In this document: positions 52,007-61,817 of the stretch, one piece after another
How positions within the stretch are numbered: the first letter of the stretch is position 1
How the letters are laid out: every line of letters begins with the position of its first letter
Source of the DNA: an uncultured Clostridium sp.
GTDB lineage: Bacteria; Bacillota; Clostridia; TANB77; CAG-508
Length of the DNA stretch: 64,000 nt
Assembly (NCBI GenBank): GCA_947368535.1
Contig: CANBHY010000006.1
Coordinates: 1 to 64,000, forward strand
Reading direction: 5' to 3'
The notes under the pieces: model-generated
Seen by the model: the letters and a program-made list of their open reading frames with translations, nothing else
What the model was told of the DNA's origin: nothing
The model's database searches: none
Position numbers and translations under genes: made by a program

Positions 52007-52038
52007 AAATGGAGCTTTTAAAGCTCCATTTTTAGTTT
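52007..52038 (+). terminator. Terminator after the lysozyme gene
   Basis: AAATGGAGCTT (from 52007) pairs perfectly with AAGCTCCATTT (to 52031); a T-rich tail follows. Confidence 0.85.
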
Positions 52039-52058
52039 TATGTCAGAGAATATTATTC

Positions 52059-52088
52059 TTTACATATTATAAATAAAATTGATATAAT
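52059..52088 (+). promoter_or_regulatory. Promoter of the 52133 gene
   Basis: TTTACA (52059-52064), 18 bases, TATAAT (52083-52088). Confidence 0.6.
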
Positions 52089-52132
52089 ACAGTTATAAAA
52101 GGTAAGACGTTAATGAAAGGATACTAATAAAA

Positions 52133-53410
52133 TTGGAAAGTATTGATATAAGAGATATTGATTTTAAAAATAAAACATATGGTTTTCATTTTACACCTCA
52201 GACTTCTGAGTCAGGATTATCAAAAACAGGTTTAGAGGCAAGAATAGGAGTTAATTCTTCGGGAAAACTTGGAAAAGAAGCAATTCCTAAAGTATTTTTC
52301 TCAAATGGAATAACAGGAGCATTGATGACATTTAATAGAATTGCTAATATTCCAGCAGATGGTAAACCAAATCAAAATACTGTTGCAATGATGATTAAAG
52401 ATTACTATAAGTATTTACCAGATAGAATAAAAGCGTTAGTTCCAGAAGAAAAAAGAGGATTATCAAGTTTAGAACAAGATGATGTTAATAAATTAATTCA
52501 AAGTTTAAATAATAATGGAATATATACTTTAGATTATTGTGAAGCATTTGAATTTTTAAGAGATTGGATGAATGACAATATGTATGCTATTTTTGAAGCA
52601 GAACCAAGTCAATATGAACATGAATTAACACAACAAGATATTGATGAAATCAATAATGTAAGAAGTCCTGAAACTTTAACAAGAATTCAAGTGTTAGATG
52701 AAGCTATAGCATTATCGAGAGATGAAGAAGAAATAAAAAGATTAGATGTTGAAAGAAAAGGATTATCTAGAGAAGTTAGAAAACAATGCATGGAAGTAGC
52801 TTATCAAAAAAGAGGAGTAAAATTAGTAGATGGCTTTTTTGATAAAGAAGATTATAATGAAGAACATTGTGTTTTTGGAGTACAACCTTTGAATAATACT
52901 CATTCAGCAATATATGAAAATAATTCACTCGGAAAATCTGTATTGCCAGGAGAGTTAAAAAAAGCTTCTTTAGATGGTAATATAGAGGCAGTTACAATAA
53001 TACAAAAACTTTTTGAAGAAAGAGATATATCAGAAGAATATGCAATGAGAGGTGGTAAATTTGATGTTCGTTTAATAGAATTCTTTTTACAGTTTTTGAA
53101 ATTACCAAAAAATTTGTCACAAGAAGCGAGAAATGAAATTTCTCAGAAAATATCAGATCATAGAAACAATATAAGAGAAATTTTAAAAACAGAGAAAAAA
53201 GGTTTTTTAGGTATATTACCAGAGGAAATTGCAGGAATAGGCGATGTATTAGATCAAATGAAAAAATATCAAGAAAGTTTTATAAGTAGAAGTGATGCTA
53301 TAAAAATAGCAGAAGACAGAGAAGTACAATTAGAAAAAGAAAATGCTACTGAAGCTATTGCTGTATTGACAGCGAATAGAGATGAAAAACAAATTGAAGG
53401 ACAAAAATAG
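52133..53410 (+). CDS. Unknown protein with FHFTP/GLEARIG N-terminal module
   Basis: A 425-aa protein without signal peptide or membrane segment. Start is TTG 52133 behind GAAAGGA; no ATG fits better. The N-terminal 100 residues carry YGFHFTPQTSESGL, TGLEARIGVNSSGKLGKEA and KVFFSNGITGAL, a layout (H-x-T, then GL-x-x-x-x-G) that recalls ADP-ribosyltransferase/RES-like folds; this is only a pattern resemblance. The remainder is helical. A +1 slip at the stop would add about 35 residues (frame open to 53524). Function unknown. Confidence 0.65.
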   Translation: MESIDIRDIDFKNKTYGFHFTPQTSESGLSKTGLEARIGVNSSGKLGKEAIPKVFFSNGITGALMTFNRIANIPADGKPNQNTVAMMIKDYYKYLPDRIKALVPEEKRGLSSLEQDDVNKLIQSLNNNGIYTLDYCEAFEFLRDWMNDNMYAIFEAEPSQYEHELTQQDIDEINNVRSPETLTRIQVLDEAIALSRDEEEIKRLDVERKGLSREVRKQCMEVAYQKRGVKLVDGFFDKEDYNEEHCVFGVQPLNNTHSAIYENNSLGKSVLPGELKKASLDGNIEAVTIIQKLFEERDISEEYAMRGGKFDVRLIEFFLQFLKLPKNLSQEARNEISQKISDHRNNIREILKTEKKGFLGILPEEIAGIGDVLDQMKKYQESFISRSDAIKIAEDREVQLEKENATEAIAVLTANRDEKQIEGQK

Positions 53411-53499
53411 ATGTAATAGAAAACAACAAGAATTTGGTCAAATTCATAGGGTTGAAAAATTAACTGATGGAGAAAAAGAGATTGTAATGAGGAGAAAAA

Positions 53500-54267
53500 A
53501 TGAAACTAATATCATGGAATGTTAATGGACTAAGAGCTGCAATAAATAAAGGATTTAAAGAATTTTTTGAAGAAATAAATGCTGATATATTTTGTGTTCA
53601 AGAAACAAAAATGCAATTAGAACAATTAGATATATTTATGGAAATGATATTTAATGGATATCATCAATATTGGAATAGTGCAGAGAAAAAGGGATATTCA
53701 GGAACAGCGATTTTTACAAAAGAAGAACCGATAAACGTTAAATATGGCTTAGGTATTGAAGAACATGATAATGAAGGTAGATTGATAACTTTAGAATTCA
53801 GTAAATTTTATTTGGTTAATTGTTATACGCCTAATTCAAAAAGAACTTTAGAAAGATTGCCATATAGAATGATTTGGGAAGATGTACTTAGAGAATATCT
53901 GCAATCTTTAGATAAAATAAAACCGGTTATATATTGTGGCGATTTGAATGTAGCACATCAAGAAATAGATATAAAAAATGCTAAATCGAATATAGGTAAT
54001 TCAGGTTTTACAAATGAAGAAAGAGAAAAAATGACAATATTATTGAATAGTGGATTTGTTGATACATTTAGATATAAATATCCTGATAAAGAAGGTAGCT
54101 ATACATGGTGGTCATATATGGCAAATGTACGCGAAAGAAATATTGGATGGAGAATTGACTATTTTATTGTCTCAGATAGAATAAAAGAAAATATTGAAGA
54201 TGCTAAAATTCATTCAGAAATATTTGGAAGTGATCACTGTCCTGTAGAATTGAAGATTAATATATAA
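53500..54267 (+). CDS. xth: Exodeoxyribonuclease III
   Basis: A 255-aa AP endonuclease/3'-5' exonuclease of base-excision repair. Motifs: SWNVNGLRAA, CVQETKMQ, YCGDLNVAH, RIDYFIVSD and SDHCPVE, all complete. ATGAGGAGAA precedes ATG. It follows the unknown 52133 gene by 89 bases and is followed by an inverted repeat. Confidence 0.96.
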   Translation: MKLISWNVNGLRAAINKGFKEFFEEINADIFCVQETKMQLEQLDIFMEMIFNGYHQYWNSAEKKGYSGTAIFTKEEPINVKYGLGIEEHDNEGRLITLEFSKFYLVNCYTPNSKRTLERLPYRMIWEDVLREYLQSLDKIKPVIYCGDLNVAHQEIDIKNAKSNIGNSGFTNEEREKMTILLNSGFVDTFRYKYPDKEGSYTWWSYMANVRERNIGWRIDYFIVSDRIKENIEDAKIHSEIFGSDHCPVELKINI

Positions 54268-54268
54268 A

Positions 54269-54301
54269 CAAGTACCCCCAGCATGATGCTGAGGGTACTT
54301 G
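54269..54301. terminator. Inverted repeat, probable bidirectional terminator
   Basis: CAAGTACCC (54270-54278) and GGGTACTTG are complementary, with an inner AGCATGATGCT palindrome. There is no long T-run on either strand, so it may act as a hairpin barrier rather than a classical terminator. It separates xth from the convergent 54306 gene. Confidence 0.6.
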
Positions 54302-54305
54302 CTTA

Positions 54306-54497
54306 TTATATATCTAGATGATAATAAGTTGTGACTTCATTACCATCTTTGTCTTTGGTAGTCTTTGATTTCCATTCTGGTTTCCAAGGATAAAGGCATT
54401 TTACAATGGCTAATAAAATTAGTAAGCCAATCAATAACCAAATCCAGAACGGGTCTACGTCTAGTAAGTTGGAAATAATCCGAATTCTTTCTAGCAT
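54306..54497 (-). CDS. Small single-pass membrane protein of foreign composition
   Basis: A 63-aa protein: MLERIRIISNLLDVDPFW, one membrane segment (about 18-37, IWLLIGLLILLAIV), then a basic, Trp/Pro-containing end (YPWKPEWKSKTTKDKDGNEV). ATG 54497 with AGGAGTG upstream is used; an in-frame start 27 bases earlier has no ribosome binding site. It is driven by a perfect sigma-A promoter. CGG is read as Arg (E-R-I-R). No family recognised; likely carried on mobile DNA. Confidence 0.7.
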   Translation of the reverse strand: MLERIRIISNLLDVDPFWIWLLIGLLILLAIVKCLYPWKPEWKSKTTKDKDGNEVTTYYHLDI

Positions 54498-54526
54498 AGT
54501 AATCACTCCTATAAGGGTTTGCAAAT

Positions 54527-54555
54527 ATTATAGTACCTTATTAAAATTATGTCAA
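54527..54555 (-). promoter_or_regulatory. Perfect-consensus sigma-A promoter (reverse strand)
   Basis: TTGACA (54555-54550), 17 bases, TATAAT (54532-54527) on the reverse strand, directing transcription of the 63-aa membrane protein gene. Confidence 0.85.
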
Positions 54556-54606
54556 CTATCAAAATATAAATTATATAATACTATTGCGAACATATGTACT
54601 ATGTGA

Positions 54607-55044
54607 TATAATGCATATTATGATGATATAAAACCATGTATAGATTGCAGATATTGTTGGAAAAATGAAGGTTGTGCAATAAAAGATAAAATGGAAATTA
54701 TATTTAAAGATGATTATGATGTGTTAATAATTGCATCACCAATTTACATGTATAATGTGACTCCGCCACTTTTTTCAATAATAACAAGATTAAATATGTT
54801 ATGGTCTAATAAGTTTTTCTTTAACAAGGAACACGATTTTAGAGAAAAACAAGGATTGTTAGTTTTAACTGGTGGTGGAAATGGAGAGCCTAAACATGCA
54901 CTAGAAATGGTAGATTTAATTTTTAAAATGTTAAATGCTAAATTTGATATGAATAAAGATTATATTTATTCATTAAATACAAATAATATTCCAGCTAAAG
55001 AAGATGGTCAGTTAAAAGAAATGATGGAAAAGATAAGGTGGTAA
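54607..55044 (+). pseudogene. Flavodoxin-fold NADPH-dependent FMN reductase, 5'-truncated
   Basis: The open frame (146 codons, no start codon before 54691) encodes the middle and end of an FMN-reductase-like flavodoxin: IKPCIDCRYCWKNEGC (the CxxC..C Cys motif), then DKMEIIFKDDYDVLIIASPIYM, given here by its core ADVLIIASPIYM-like VLIIASPIYM, and a GLLVLTGGG strand. The N-terminal flavin-phosphate loop (GSPRxxGNT) is missing. The break coincides with the edge of the foreign 54306 cassette and its promoter, so the 5' end was probably lost on insertion. No CGG site accounts for it. Confidence 0.78.
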
Positions 55045-55048
55045 ATAC

Positions 55049-56161
55049 GTGATAGTTAAAAATAATTATAATGAATGCATAACTAATTTAGCATGTTCAA
55101 TTAGAAAATATTTTGGACTAGAAGCAAAACATAATTCTTTAGAATATATTGATAAGATGTTAAATGAAAAACAGCCTGAAAATGTTGTATTGATATTATT
55201 CGATGGTATGGGATCTAGAATATTAAATAGAAATTTGAGTAAAGAAAGTTTTTTTTATAAGAACAGAGTGAAAGAAATTACAACTGTATTTCCAGCTACA
55301 ACTACAGCTGCAACAACATCAATAGCAACAGGACTTAATCCTGTAGAGCATGGATGGCTAGGTTGGAATATGTATATAGAGCCAATTGATGAAACAATAA
55401 CTTTATTTAGAAATTGTGAAAAAGGAAATGAAGGGATAATAAGTGATGAATTTTTAAAAGTAAAAAATAAATTAGTTCAAAAGAAAATCACAGATGAAAT
55501 AAATGAAAATACAGATTTTGCTTCATTTGAAGTAAGTCCATATGGGGCAATACCATATGATACTTTAGACGAAATGTTTGAAATTATTAAAAATAAATGT
55601 CAAAAGTCTGGAAAAAAATATATTTATGCTTATGATACAGAACCTGATCATACTATGCATGACTATGGACCAGATTCAAAGAAAGCTAGAGAGTTAATAC
55701 AAACAAGAAATGACAAAGTAGAGAAATTATGTAGTGAGATTAAAAATGCTATGGTAATTGTAATTGCAGACCATGGACATAGATTATCAGAGCCAATTTA
55801 TTTAGAGAAAGAGTATCCACAAATAATGGAAATGCTAGAAAGAACAACATCTATAGAACAAAGAGCAATATCTTTTAAAGTAAAAGAAGAATATAAAGAT
55901 GTATTTTCAAAAGAATTTAATAAGAGGTTTAGAAGAGATTTTGTTTTATATACAAAGCAAGAAATATTAGATAGTAAATTGTTTGGTGATGGTGAAGAAA
56001 ACGAATTGTTTAGAGACGCCATAGGTGATTTTATAGCAATAGCAGAAAATTCTAATAAAAGTATTTTAACTGCTGGAGATAAACATCACAAATCTAAACA
56101 TGCAGGATATTCTGATGATGAAGTATATATACCATTGATTGTAGTAAATATAAGCAAATGA
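55049..56161 (+). CDS. Alkaline-phosphatase-superfamily phosphodiesterase
   Basis: A 370-aa protein starting at GTG 55049 behind AAGGTGG. The NPP-type core is present: LILFDGMGSR (metal Asp), TTVFPATTTAATTSIATGLNPVEHGW with the Thr nucleophile, YDTEPDHTMHDYGP and VIADHGHR (metal His). It hydrolyses phosphodiesters or pyrophosphates such as nucleotide derivatives. It could be co-transcribed with the truncated flavodoxin and with the S51 peptidase (10 bases after). Confidence 0.9.
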   Translation: MIVKNNYNECITNLACSIRKYFGLEAKHNSLEYIDKMLNEKQPENVVLILFDGMGSRILNRNLSKESFFYKNRVKEITTVFPATTTAATTSIATGLNPVEHGWLGWNMYIEPIDETITLFRNCEKGNEGIISDEFLKVKNKLVQKKITDEINENTDFASFEVSPYGAIPYDTLDEMFEIIKNKCQKSGKKYIYAYDTEPDHTMHDYGPDSKKARELIQTRNDKVEKLCSEIKNAMVIVIADHGHRLSEPIYLEKEYPQIMEMLERTTSIEQRAISFKVKEEYKDVFSKEFNKRFRRDFVLYTKQEILDSKLFGDGEENELFRDAIGDFIAIAENSNKSILTAGDKHHKSKHAGYSDDEVYIPLIVVNISK

Positions 56162-56171
56162 AGGTGAAAGT

Positions 56172-56720
56172 ATGAAAAATATATTATTAACTAGTACAGG
56201 ATTTGAAAATAAGAATATAGAAAGTAAATTTTTAGAGTTGTTAGATAAAAATGTAGCAGAATCAAAAGTACTATTTATAATTACTGCTGCTATAGATATT
56301 GAAGCTGTACAGATATTATCAAAATGTGCATATGATTTATTAAATTGCGGAATAAAAAAAGAAAATATAATTGTATATAATATGCATAAACCAATTACAC
56401 CAGAAGAACTAGAAAAAATTGATGCAATATATGTATGTGGTGGAAATACAAAATATCTAGTAGAAAGAATGAATGAAAGTAATTTTAAACAAAATATTGA
56501 TAAGTTTATAAGTGATGGTGGAATTTATATTGGTGTAAGTGCAGGTAGTGTATCAGTTTCTGGAAAATATGAAAACAATTTAGGATTTATTAAAAATAAA
56601 ATAGATGTACATTGTGAAAAAGGAAGTACAAACGGAAAGATAGTAAGTGGTGAAGATATTTATTTAACAGATAATCAAGCTATTTATATAAATGATGATG
56701 AGATGATAATTTTTGAGTAA
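56172..56720 (+). CDS. Peptidase S51 (dipeptidase E-like)
   Basis: A 182-aa class I glutamine amidotransferase-like protein of family S51. The nucleophile Ser lies in GVSAGSVSV (G-x-S-A-G-S), with IYVCGGNTKYLV before it and a late acidic/His pair in KIDVHCEKGS. Members cleave N-terminal aspartyl dipeptides or cyanophycin. Length is about 40 residues short of dipeptidase E. GAAGGTGAAAG precedes ATG. Confidence 0.87.
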   Translation: MKNILLTSTGFENKNIESKFLELLDKNVAESKVLFIITAAIDIEAVQILSKCAYDLLNCGIKKENIIVYNMHKPITPEELEKIDAIYVCGGNTKYLVERMNESNFKQNIDKFISDGGIYIGVSAGSVSVSGKYENNLGFIKNKIDVHCEKGSTNGKIVSGEDIYLTDNQAIYINDDEMIIFE

Positions 56721-56738
56721 ACAAAAAGGGAGAGAAAA

Positions 56739-58703
56739 ATGTTTAAGTTAGTATCTGAATATAAGCCTACTGGTGATCAACCGCAGGCTATAGATTATTT
56801 AGTTAAAGGAATAAATGAAGGAAAAAAATTTCAAACATTATTAGGTGTTACAGGTTCTGGCAAGACTTTTACAATGGCGAATATAATTGAAAGAACACAA
56901 AAACCAACATTAGTTTTAGCTCACAATAAGACTTTAGCTGGACAATTATATTCTGAATTTAAAGAATTTTTTCCTAATAATAGAGTTGAATATTTTGTCT
57001 CATATTATGATTATTATCAACCAGAAGCATATATTGCAGCATCTGATACTTATATAGAAAAAGATGCTTCTATTAATGATGAAATAGACAAGCTTAGACA
57101 CTCTGCTACAGCATCTTTATTTGAAGATAGAAATGTAATTGTTATTGCATCAGTTTCTTGTATTTATGGTTTGGGTGATCCAATTGATTATGAAAATATG
57201 ATTGTTTCACTTCGCCCAGGTATGGAAAAATCAAGAAATGAAATTATGAAAAAACTTGTAAATATGCAATATAACAGAAATGAGATGGATTTTAAAAGAG
57301 GAACCTTTAGAGCCAAAGGTGACATTTTAGAAATATATCCTTCAAATCAAGAAGAATCAGCTATAAGAGTAGAATTTTGGGGAGATGAAGTGGAAAAGAT
57401 TTCTGAAATAAATCCATTAACAGGAAAAACGATTGCTATTAGAGAACATGTAATGATATATCCAAATTCACATTATGTTACAAGTAAAGATAAACTTGAT
57501 AGAGCATTAGAAACTATTGAAAAAGAAATGGAAGAAAGAGTTCAATATTTCAAAGATAATAAAAAATTAATTGAAGCTCAAAGAATTGAAGAAAGAACAA
57601 ATTTTGATATAGAGATGCTTAAAGAAACTGGTTTTTGTCAAGGTATAGAAAATTACTCAAGACATATAAGTGGTAGACCGGCAGGAAGTGCGCCATATAC
57701 ATTGTTTGATTATTTTCCAGAGGACTTTTTGCTTTTAATTGATGAATCGCATGCTACGGTTCCACAAGTTAGAGCTATGTATAATGGTGATAGAGCAAGA
57801 AAAGATTCTCTTGTTAATTTTGGATTTAGATTACCTTCAGCATATGATAATAGACCACTTAAATTTAATGAGTTTGAAGAAAGAATTAATCAATGTATAT
57901 TTGTAAGTGCAACACCAGCAGATTATGAAAAAGAGCATGCTAAAGATAATGTTGTAGAACAAATTATCAGACCAACAGGACTTTTAGATCCTAAGATTGA
58001 AGTTAAACCAGTTGAAAATCAAATAGATGATTTAATTACTCAAATAAATGAAAGAGTAGAAAAAGAAGAAAGAGTATTAGTTACTACTTTAACTAAAAAA
58101 ATGGCAGAAGATTTAACAGCATATTTAAGAAACATAGGTATTAGAGTTAGATATATGCATTCTGAGATTAAAGCTTTAGAAAGAATGGAAATTATTAGAG
58201 ATTTGCGTATTGGAGAGTTTGATGTTTTAGTTGGTATTAATCTTTTAAGAGAAGGTTTAGATATTCCAGAAGTATCACTAGTTGCAATATTAGATGCAGA
58301 TAAAGAAGGATTTCTACGTTCAGAAAGATCACTAATTCAAACAATTGGGCGTGCTGCTAGAAATACTGAAGGAAAAGTTATAATGTATGCTGATGAACTT
58401 ACAGATTCTATGGAAAAAGCTATTTCTGAAACTAATAGAAGAAGAGCAATTCAAGAAGCATATAACAAAGAACATGGAATAACACCTCAAACAATTAAAA
58501 AATCTGTTAGAGATATTATTAAAGCTACAATTGTTGGAGATATATCAGCAGAATATAAAATTGATAAAAATGAAACTACAGAGGATATTATTAACAGGTT
58601 AACAGATGAAATGTTAAAAGCAGCTCAAGCAATGGAATTTGAGAAGGCTGCTGAATTACGTGACAAAATTAAAGAACTAGAAAAATTTATTGAAAACAAA
58701 TAG
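56739..58703 (+). CDS. uvrB: Excinuclease ABC subunit B
   Basis: A 654-aa nucleotide-excision repair helicase. Walker [11 protein letters not shown], the damage-verifying beta hairpin with [11 protein letters not shown], the Walker B IDESHAT, helicase motif [17 protein letters not shown] and a C-terminal UVR motif ([20 protein letters not shown], given by its core [14 protein letters not shown]) that binds UvrC. The length is standard. AAAAGGGAG precedes ATG. uvrA is not in this window. Confidence 0.98.
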   Translation: MFKLVSEYKPTGDQPQAIDYLVKGINEGKKFQTLLGVTGSGKTFTMANIIERTQKPTLVLAHNKTLAGQLYSEFKEFFPNNRVEYFVSYYDYYQPEAYIAASDTYIEKDASINDEIDKLRHSATASLFEDRNVIVIASVSCIYGLGDPIDYENMIVSLRPGMEKSRNEIMKKLVNMQYNRNEMDFKRGTFRAKGDILEIYPSNQEESAIRVEFWGDEVEKISEINPLTGKTIAIREHVMIYPNSHYVTSKDKLDRALETIEKEMEERVQYFKDNKKLIEAQRIEERTNFDIEMLKETGFCQGIENYSRHISGRPAGSAPYTLFDYFPEDFLLLIDESHATVPQVRAMYNGDRARKDSLVNFGFRLPSAYDNRPLKFNEFEERINQCIFVSATPADYEKEHAKDNVVEQIIRPTGLLDPKIEVKPVENQIDDLITQINERVEKEERVLVTTLTKKMAEDLTAYLRNIGIRVRYMHSEIKALERMEIIRDLRIGEFDVLVGINLLREGLDIPEVSLVAILDADKEGFLRSERSLIQTIGRAARNTEGKVIMYADELTDSMEKAISETNRRRAIQEAYNKEHGITPQTIKKSVRDIIKATIVGDISAEYKIDKNETTEDIINRLTDEMLKAAQAMEFEKAAELRDKIKELEKFIENK

Positions 58704-58712
58704 GAGAAATGA

Positions 58713-59783
58713 ATGTTTAATATAGGAATTATAGGACTTGGCTTTATGGGAGGCTGTATAGCTAGAACTTTGATTAAGTCTGATAAAATAGAAAAGATTT
58801 TTGCATACGATACAAATAGAGGAGCGTTGGAATTAGCAAAAAAAGAACAAAATATAACAGATATAGTAACAGAATTTGATGATTTTAAAGAATGTGATGT
58901 TATATTTCTTTGTACACCAGTAGGCTTTATACTAGAGTATGCTAAAAAATTATCAAATATTGTAAAGGAAGATTGTGTAATTACTGATATTGGTAGTACT
59001 AAAAGAAATATTGTTGAAGAATTAAAAGATTTAAAAATTAATTTTGTTGGAGCACATCCAATGGTTGGTTCAGAAAGGTCTGGATATAATACTTCACACG
59101 ACTTACTTTTTGAAAATACTTATTATATTTTAACTGAAAATGATAATGAAAATTCAGTTAAAAAAGTAAAAGAAGTAGTGAATGAATTAAAGGCTATACC
59201 GGTAGTTATAGATTATAAAAAACATGATTATATAGTAGCTGCTATTAGCCATGTGCCACATATTATAGCAGCAGGCTTAGTTAATATGGTTAAAGAGCTA
59301 GATGATAAAGAAGAGCATATGAAATTATTAGCTGCTGGAGGATTTAAAGATATTACAAGAATAGCATCTTCTGATCCTACTATGTGGGAACATATTTGTC
59401 ATGAAAATAAAAATGAGATAATACCAGTTTTAGAAAAATATATTTCTAATTTACAAGAGTTTAGAAATCACATTGAAGATAATGAGAAGAATCATAATTA
59501 TTTTGAATCATCTAAAAAATATAGAGATAGTTTTGTAAATAAAAAAGTAAATGGATTTACAGCACCAATGCTTAATGTAATAATTAAAGATGAAAAAGGT
59601 TCTCTTGCAAAAGTTATTGGATTACTTTCTGATAATGATGTAAATATAAAAAATATTGGAATTATCCATAATAGAGAAACTTTTGACGGAGCTTTAGATT
59701 TAGAGTTTTATAGCTTAGAAGATCAAGAAAAAGCATATAAAGTTTTAGATGAAAACGAATATAAAGTTAATAAAATAAAATGA
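58713..59783 (+). CDS. tyrA: Prephenate dehydrogenase
   Basis: A 356-aa enzyme that oxidises prephenate to 4-hydroxyphenylpyruvate in tyrosine synthesis. NAD site GIIGLGFMGGCIARTL, GAHPMVGSERSGY, the catalytic His in ISHVPHIIAAGL, then a C-terminal ACT domain (MLNVIIKDEKGSLAKVIGLL) that may allow feedback by tyrosine. TAGGAGAAATG precedes ATG. First of three aromatic amino-acid genes (tyrA, pheA, aminotransferase) in one run. Confidence 0.93.
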   Translation: MFNIGIIGLGFMGGCIARTLIKSDKIEKIFAYDTNRGALELAKKEQNITDIVTEFDDFKECDVIFLCTPVGFILEYAKKLSNIVKEDCVITDIGSTKRNIVEELKDLKINFVGAHPMVGSERSGYNTSHDLLFENTYYILTENDNENSVKKVKEVVNELKAIPVVIDYKKHDYIVAAISHVPHIIAAGLVNMVKELDDKEEHMKLLAAGGFKDITRIASSDPTMWEHICHENKNEIIPVLEKYISNLQEFRNHIEDNEKNHNYFESSKKYRDSFVNKKVNGFTAPMLNVIIKDEKGSLAKVIGLLSDNDVNIKNIGIIHNRETFDGALDLEFYSLEDQEKAYKVLDENEYKVNKIK

Positions 59784-59797
59784 TAAGGAAGTTATAA

Positions 59798-60604
59798 ATG
59801 AAAGTTGGATATTTAGGACCAAAAGGAACATTTTCATACGAGATTTGCAATAAAGTATTTGACGAAAGCTATGAAAAATTGCCATTTAAGACGATTAAAG
59901 ATACAATAATTGCATTAGAAAATTTTAAGCTAGATAGAGCAATTGTACCAATAGAAAATTCTTTGCAAGGTTGTGTTACTGAAACAATAGATTGTATAAT
60001 TGAAATTAATGATATTGAAATTTGTGCAGAAAAAGTTTTAAAGATTAATCAAAATTTGATGGCAAAAGAAAATTATAAATTAAGTGATATTAAAGAAGTA
60101 TATTCTCATCCTCAAGCGTTAGCACAATGTAGAAATTATATAGAAGATAATTTGAAAAATGCTGAAGTAATAGAAGTGTCTAGTACAGCTTTAGCTGCTA
60201 AAGAGGTTAGCAGTAAAGAAAATGCAGCATGTATTTGTAATATTGAATGTGCAAAAGAATACAATTTGACTTTATTAGAAAAAGAAATTCAAGATAATAA
60301 TTTTAATGAAACTAAATTTGTTGTTTTGAAAAAAGTTGATAAAGTAGAAATAGAGTTTAATAAATTAAGTATGGTTTTTGCTACTAAACATGAACCGGGA
60401 GCCTTATACAAAGCACTTGGAATATTTGATAAATATGGATTAAATTTAACAAAGATAGAATCAAGACCAGCTAAAACTAAACTTGGAGAATATTACTTTA
60501 TAGTAGATGTAGATATAGAAAATAAATTATATATTGATGCAATAGAAGAACTTAAAAATATAGTTACTTTTTATAAAGTATTAGGTAGATATACCAAAGA
60601 ATAG
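59798..60604 (+). CDS. pheA: Prephenate dehydratase
   Basis: A 268-aa enzyme that turns prephenate into phenylpyruvate. GYLGPKGTFSYEIC and IVPIENSLQGCV are the prephenate-binding segments, the catalytic Thr is in ETKFVVL, and the C-terminal ACT domain has the phenylalanine-binding ESRPAKTKLGEYYF. No chorismate mutase domain is fused. AAGGAAG precedes ATG; it begins 14 bases after tyrA. Confidence 0.95.
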   Translation: MKVGYLGPKGTFSYEICNKVFDESYEKLPFKTIKDTIIALENFKLDRAIVPIENSLQGCVTETIDCIIEINDIEICAEKVLKINQNLMAKENYKLSDIKEVYSHPQALAQCRNYIEDNLKNAEVIEVSSTALAAKEVSSKENAACICNIECAKEYNLTLLEKEIQDNNFNETKFVVLKKVDKVEIEFNKLSMVFATKHEPGALYKALGIFDKYGLNLTKIESRPAKTKLGEYYFIVDVDIENKLYIDAIEELKNIVTFYKVLGRYTKE

Positions 60605-60615
60605 AGAGGTTTGAT

Positions 60616-61800
60616 ATGATATCAGATAAAATGAAAAAATTAGTTGAAAACAATTCTGTTATTAGAGAAATGTTTGAAGAAGGAAAAAGATTAAGAGCAA
60701 TTTACGGAGATAAAAATGTATTTGATTTTAGTTTAGGAAATCCTAGTGTAGAAACTCCAGAAAAAGTAAATGAAGCTATAAAAGAAATTTTAGAAAAAGA
60801 GGATTCTTTAAAAGTTCATGGGTATATGAGTAACAGTGGATTCGAAGATGTTAGAACTACTATAGCTGACTCTATAAATAAAAGGTTTGAAACTAATTTT
60901 TCAGAAAACAATATAATAATGACAGTAGGTGCAGCATCTGCTCTTAATATTATTTTTAAAAGTATATTAAATCCAGATGACGAGGTTATAGTTTTTGCTC
61001 CATATTTTATGGAATATAATAATTATGTTTCAGGTTATGATGGAAAAGTAGTTGTAATATCTCCAAATGTTAAAGATTTTCAACCTAATTTAGAAGACTT
61101 TGAAAAAAAGATTACAAATAAAACTAAAGCAGTTTTAATAAATACACCAAATAATCCAACAGGAGTTATTTATAAAGAAAATGTTATTAAAAAGATGACT
61201 GAAATTATGAATAGAAAAGAAAAAGAACTTGGACATGAGATATTTTTAATCTCAGATGAACCTTACAGAGAACTAGTATACGATAATATAGATGTGCCAT
61301 ATTTAACAAAATATTATGATAATACTTTTATTGTATATTCATATAGTAAAACACTTTCTTTACCAGGAGAAAGAATAGGATATGTAGTAGTTCCAAATGA
61401 AATGGAGGATACAGAAAATATAATTACAGCACTTACTATTTCTAATAGAATTATTGGTTGTGTTAATGCACCTTCTTTAATTCAAAGAACAGTTATGAAG
61501 TGTATTAATGAAAAAGTTGATATTAGTATTTATAAAAAGAATAGAGATTTGTTATACTCAAAATTAACAGAATTAGGATTTGAATGTATAAAACCAGAAG
61601 GGGCTTTTTATCTATTTGTAAAAACACCTGTTGATGATAAAGAGTTTTGTAATGAAGCAAAAGAATTTAATTTGCTTTTTGTGCCAGGAAGTTCTTTTGT
61701 GTGTAGTGGATATGTTAGAATTGCATATTGTGTTAAAACAGACATGATAGAAAGATCATTTGAAGCTTTTAGAAAGTTAGCTGAGTATTATAAAAAATAA
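60616..61800 (+). CDS. Class I/II aminotransferase
   Basis: A 394-aa PLP fold-I aminotransferase. NTPNNPTGVIY gives the PLP-binding Asn, VYSYSKTLSLPGERIGY the Schiff-base Lys, and FVCSGYVRIAYC the C-terminal carboxylate-binding Arg. Its position after tyrA and pheA suggests it transaminates phenylpyruvate and 4-hydroxyphenylpyruvate to Phe and Tyr, though aspartate use cannot be excluded. GAGAGG precedes ATG. Confidence 0.9.
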   Translation: MISDKMKKLVENNSVIREMFEEGKRLRAIYGDKNVFDFSLGNPSVETPEKVNEAIKEILEKEDSLKVHGYMSNSGFEDVRTTIADSINKRFETNFSENNIIMTVGAASALNIIFKSILNPDDEVIVFAPYFMEYNNYVSGYDGKVVVISPNVKDFQPNLEDFEKKITNKTKAVLINTPNNPTGVIYKENVIKKMTEIMNRKEKELGHEIFLISDEPYRELVYDNIDVPYLTKYYDNTFIVYSYSKTLSLPGERIGYVVVPNEMEDTENIITALTISNRIIGCVNAPSLIQRTVMKCINEKVDISIYKKNRDLLYSKLTELGFECIKPEGAFYLFVKTPVDDKEFCNEAKEFNLLFVPGSSFVCSGYVRIAYCVKTDMIERSFEAFRKLAEYYKK

Positions 61801-61817
61801 ATTTACGGGAGAAAATT

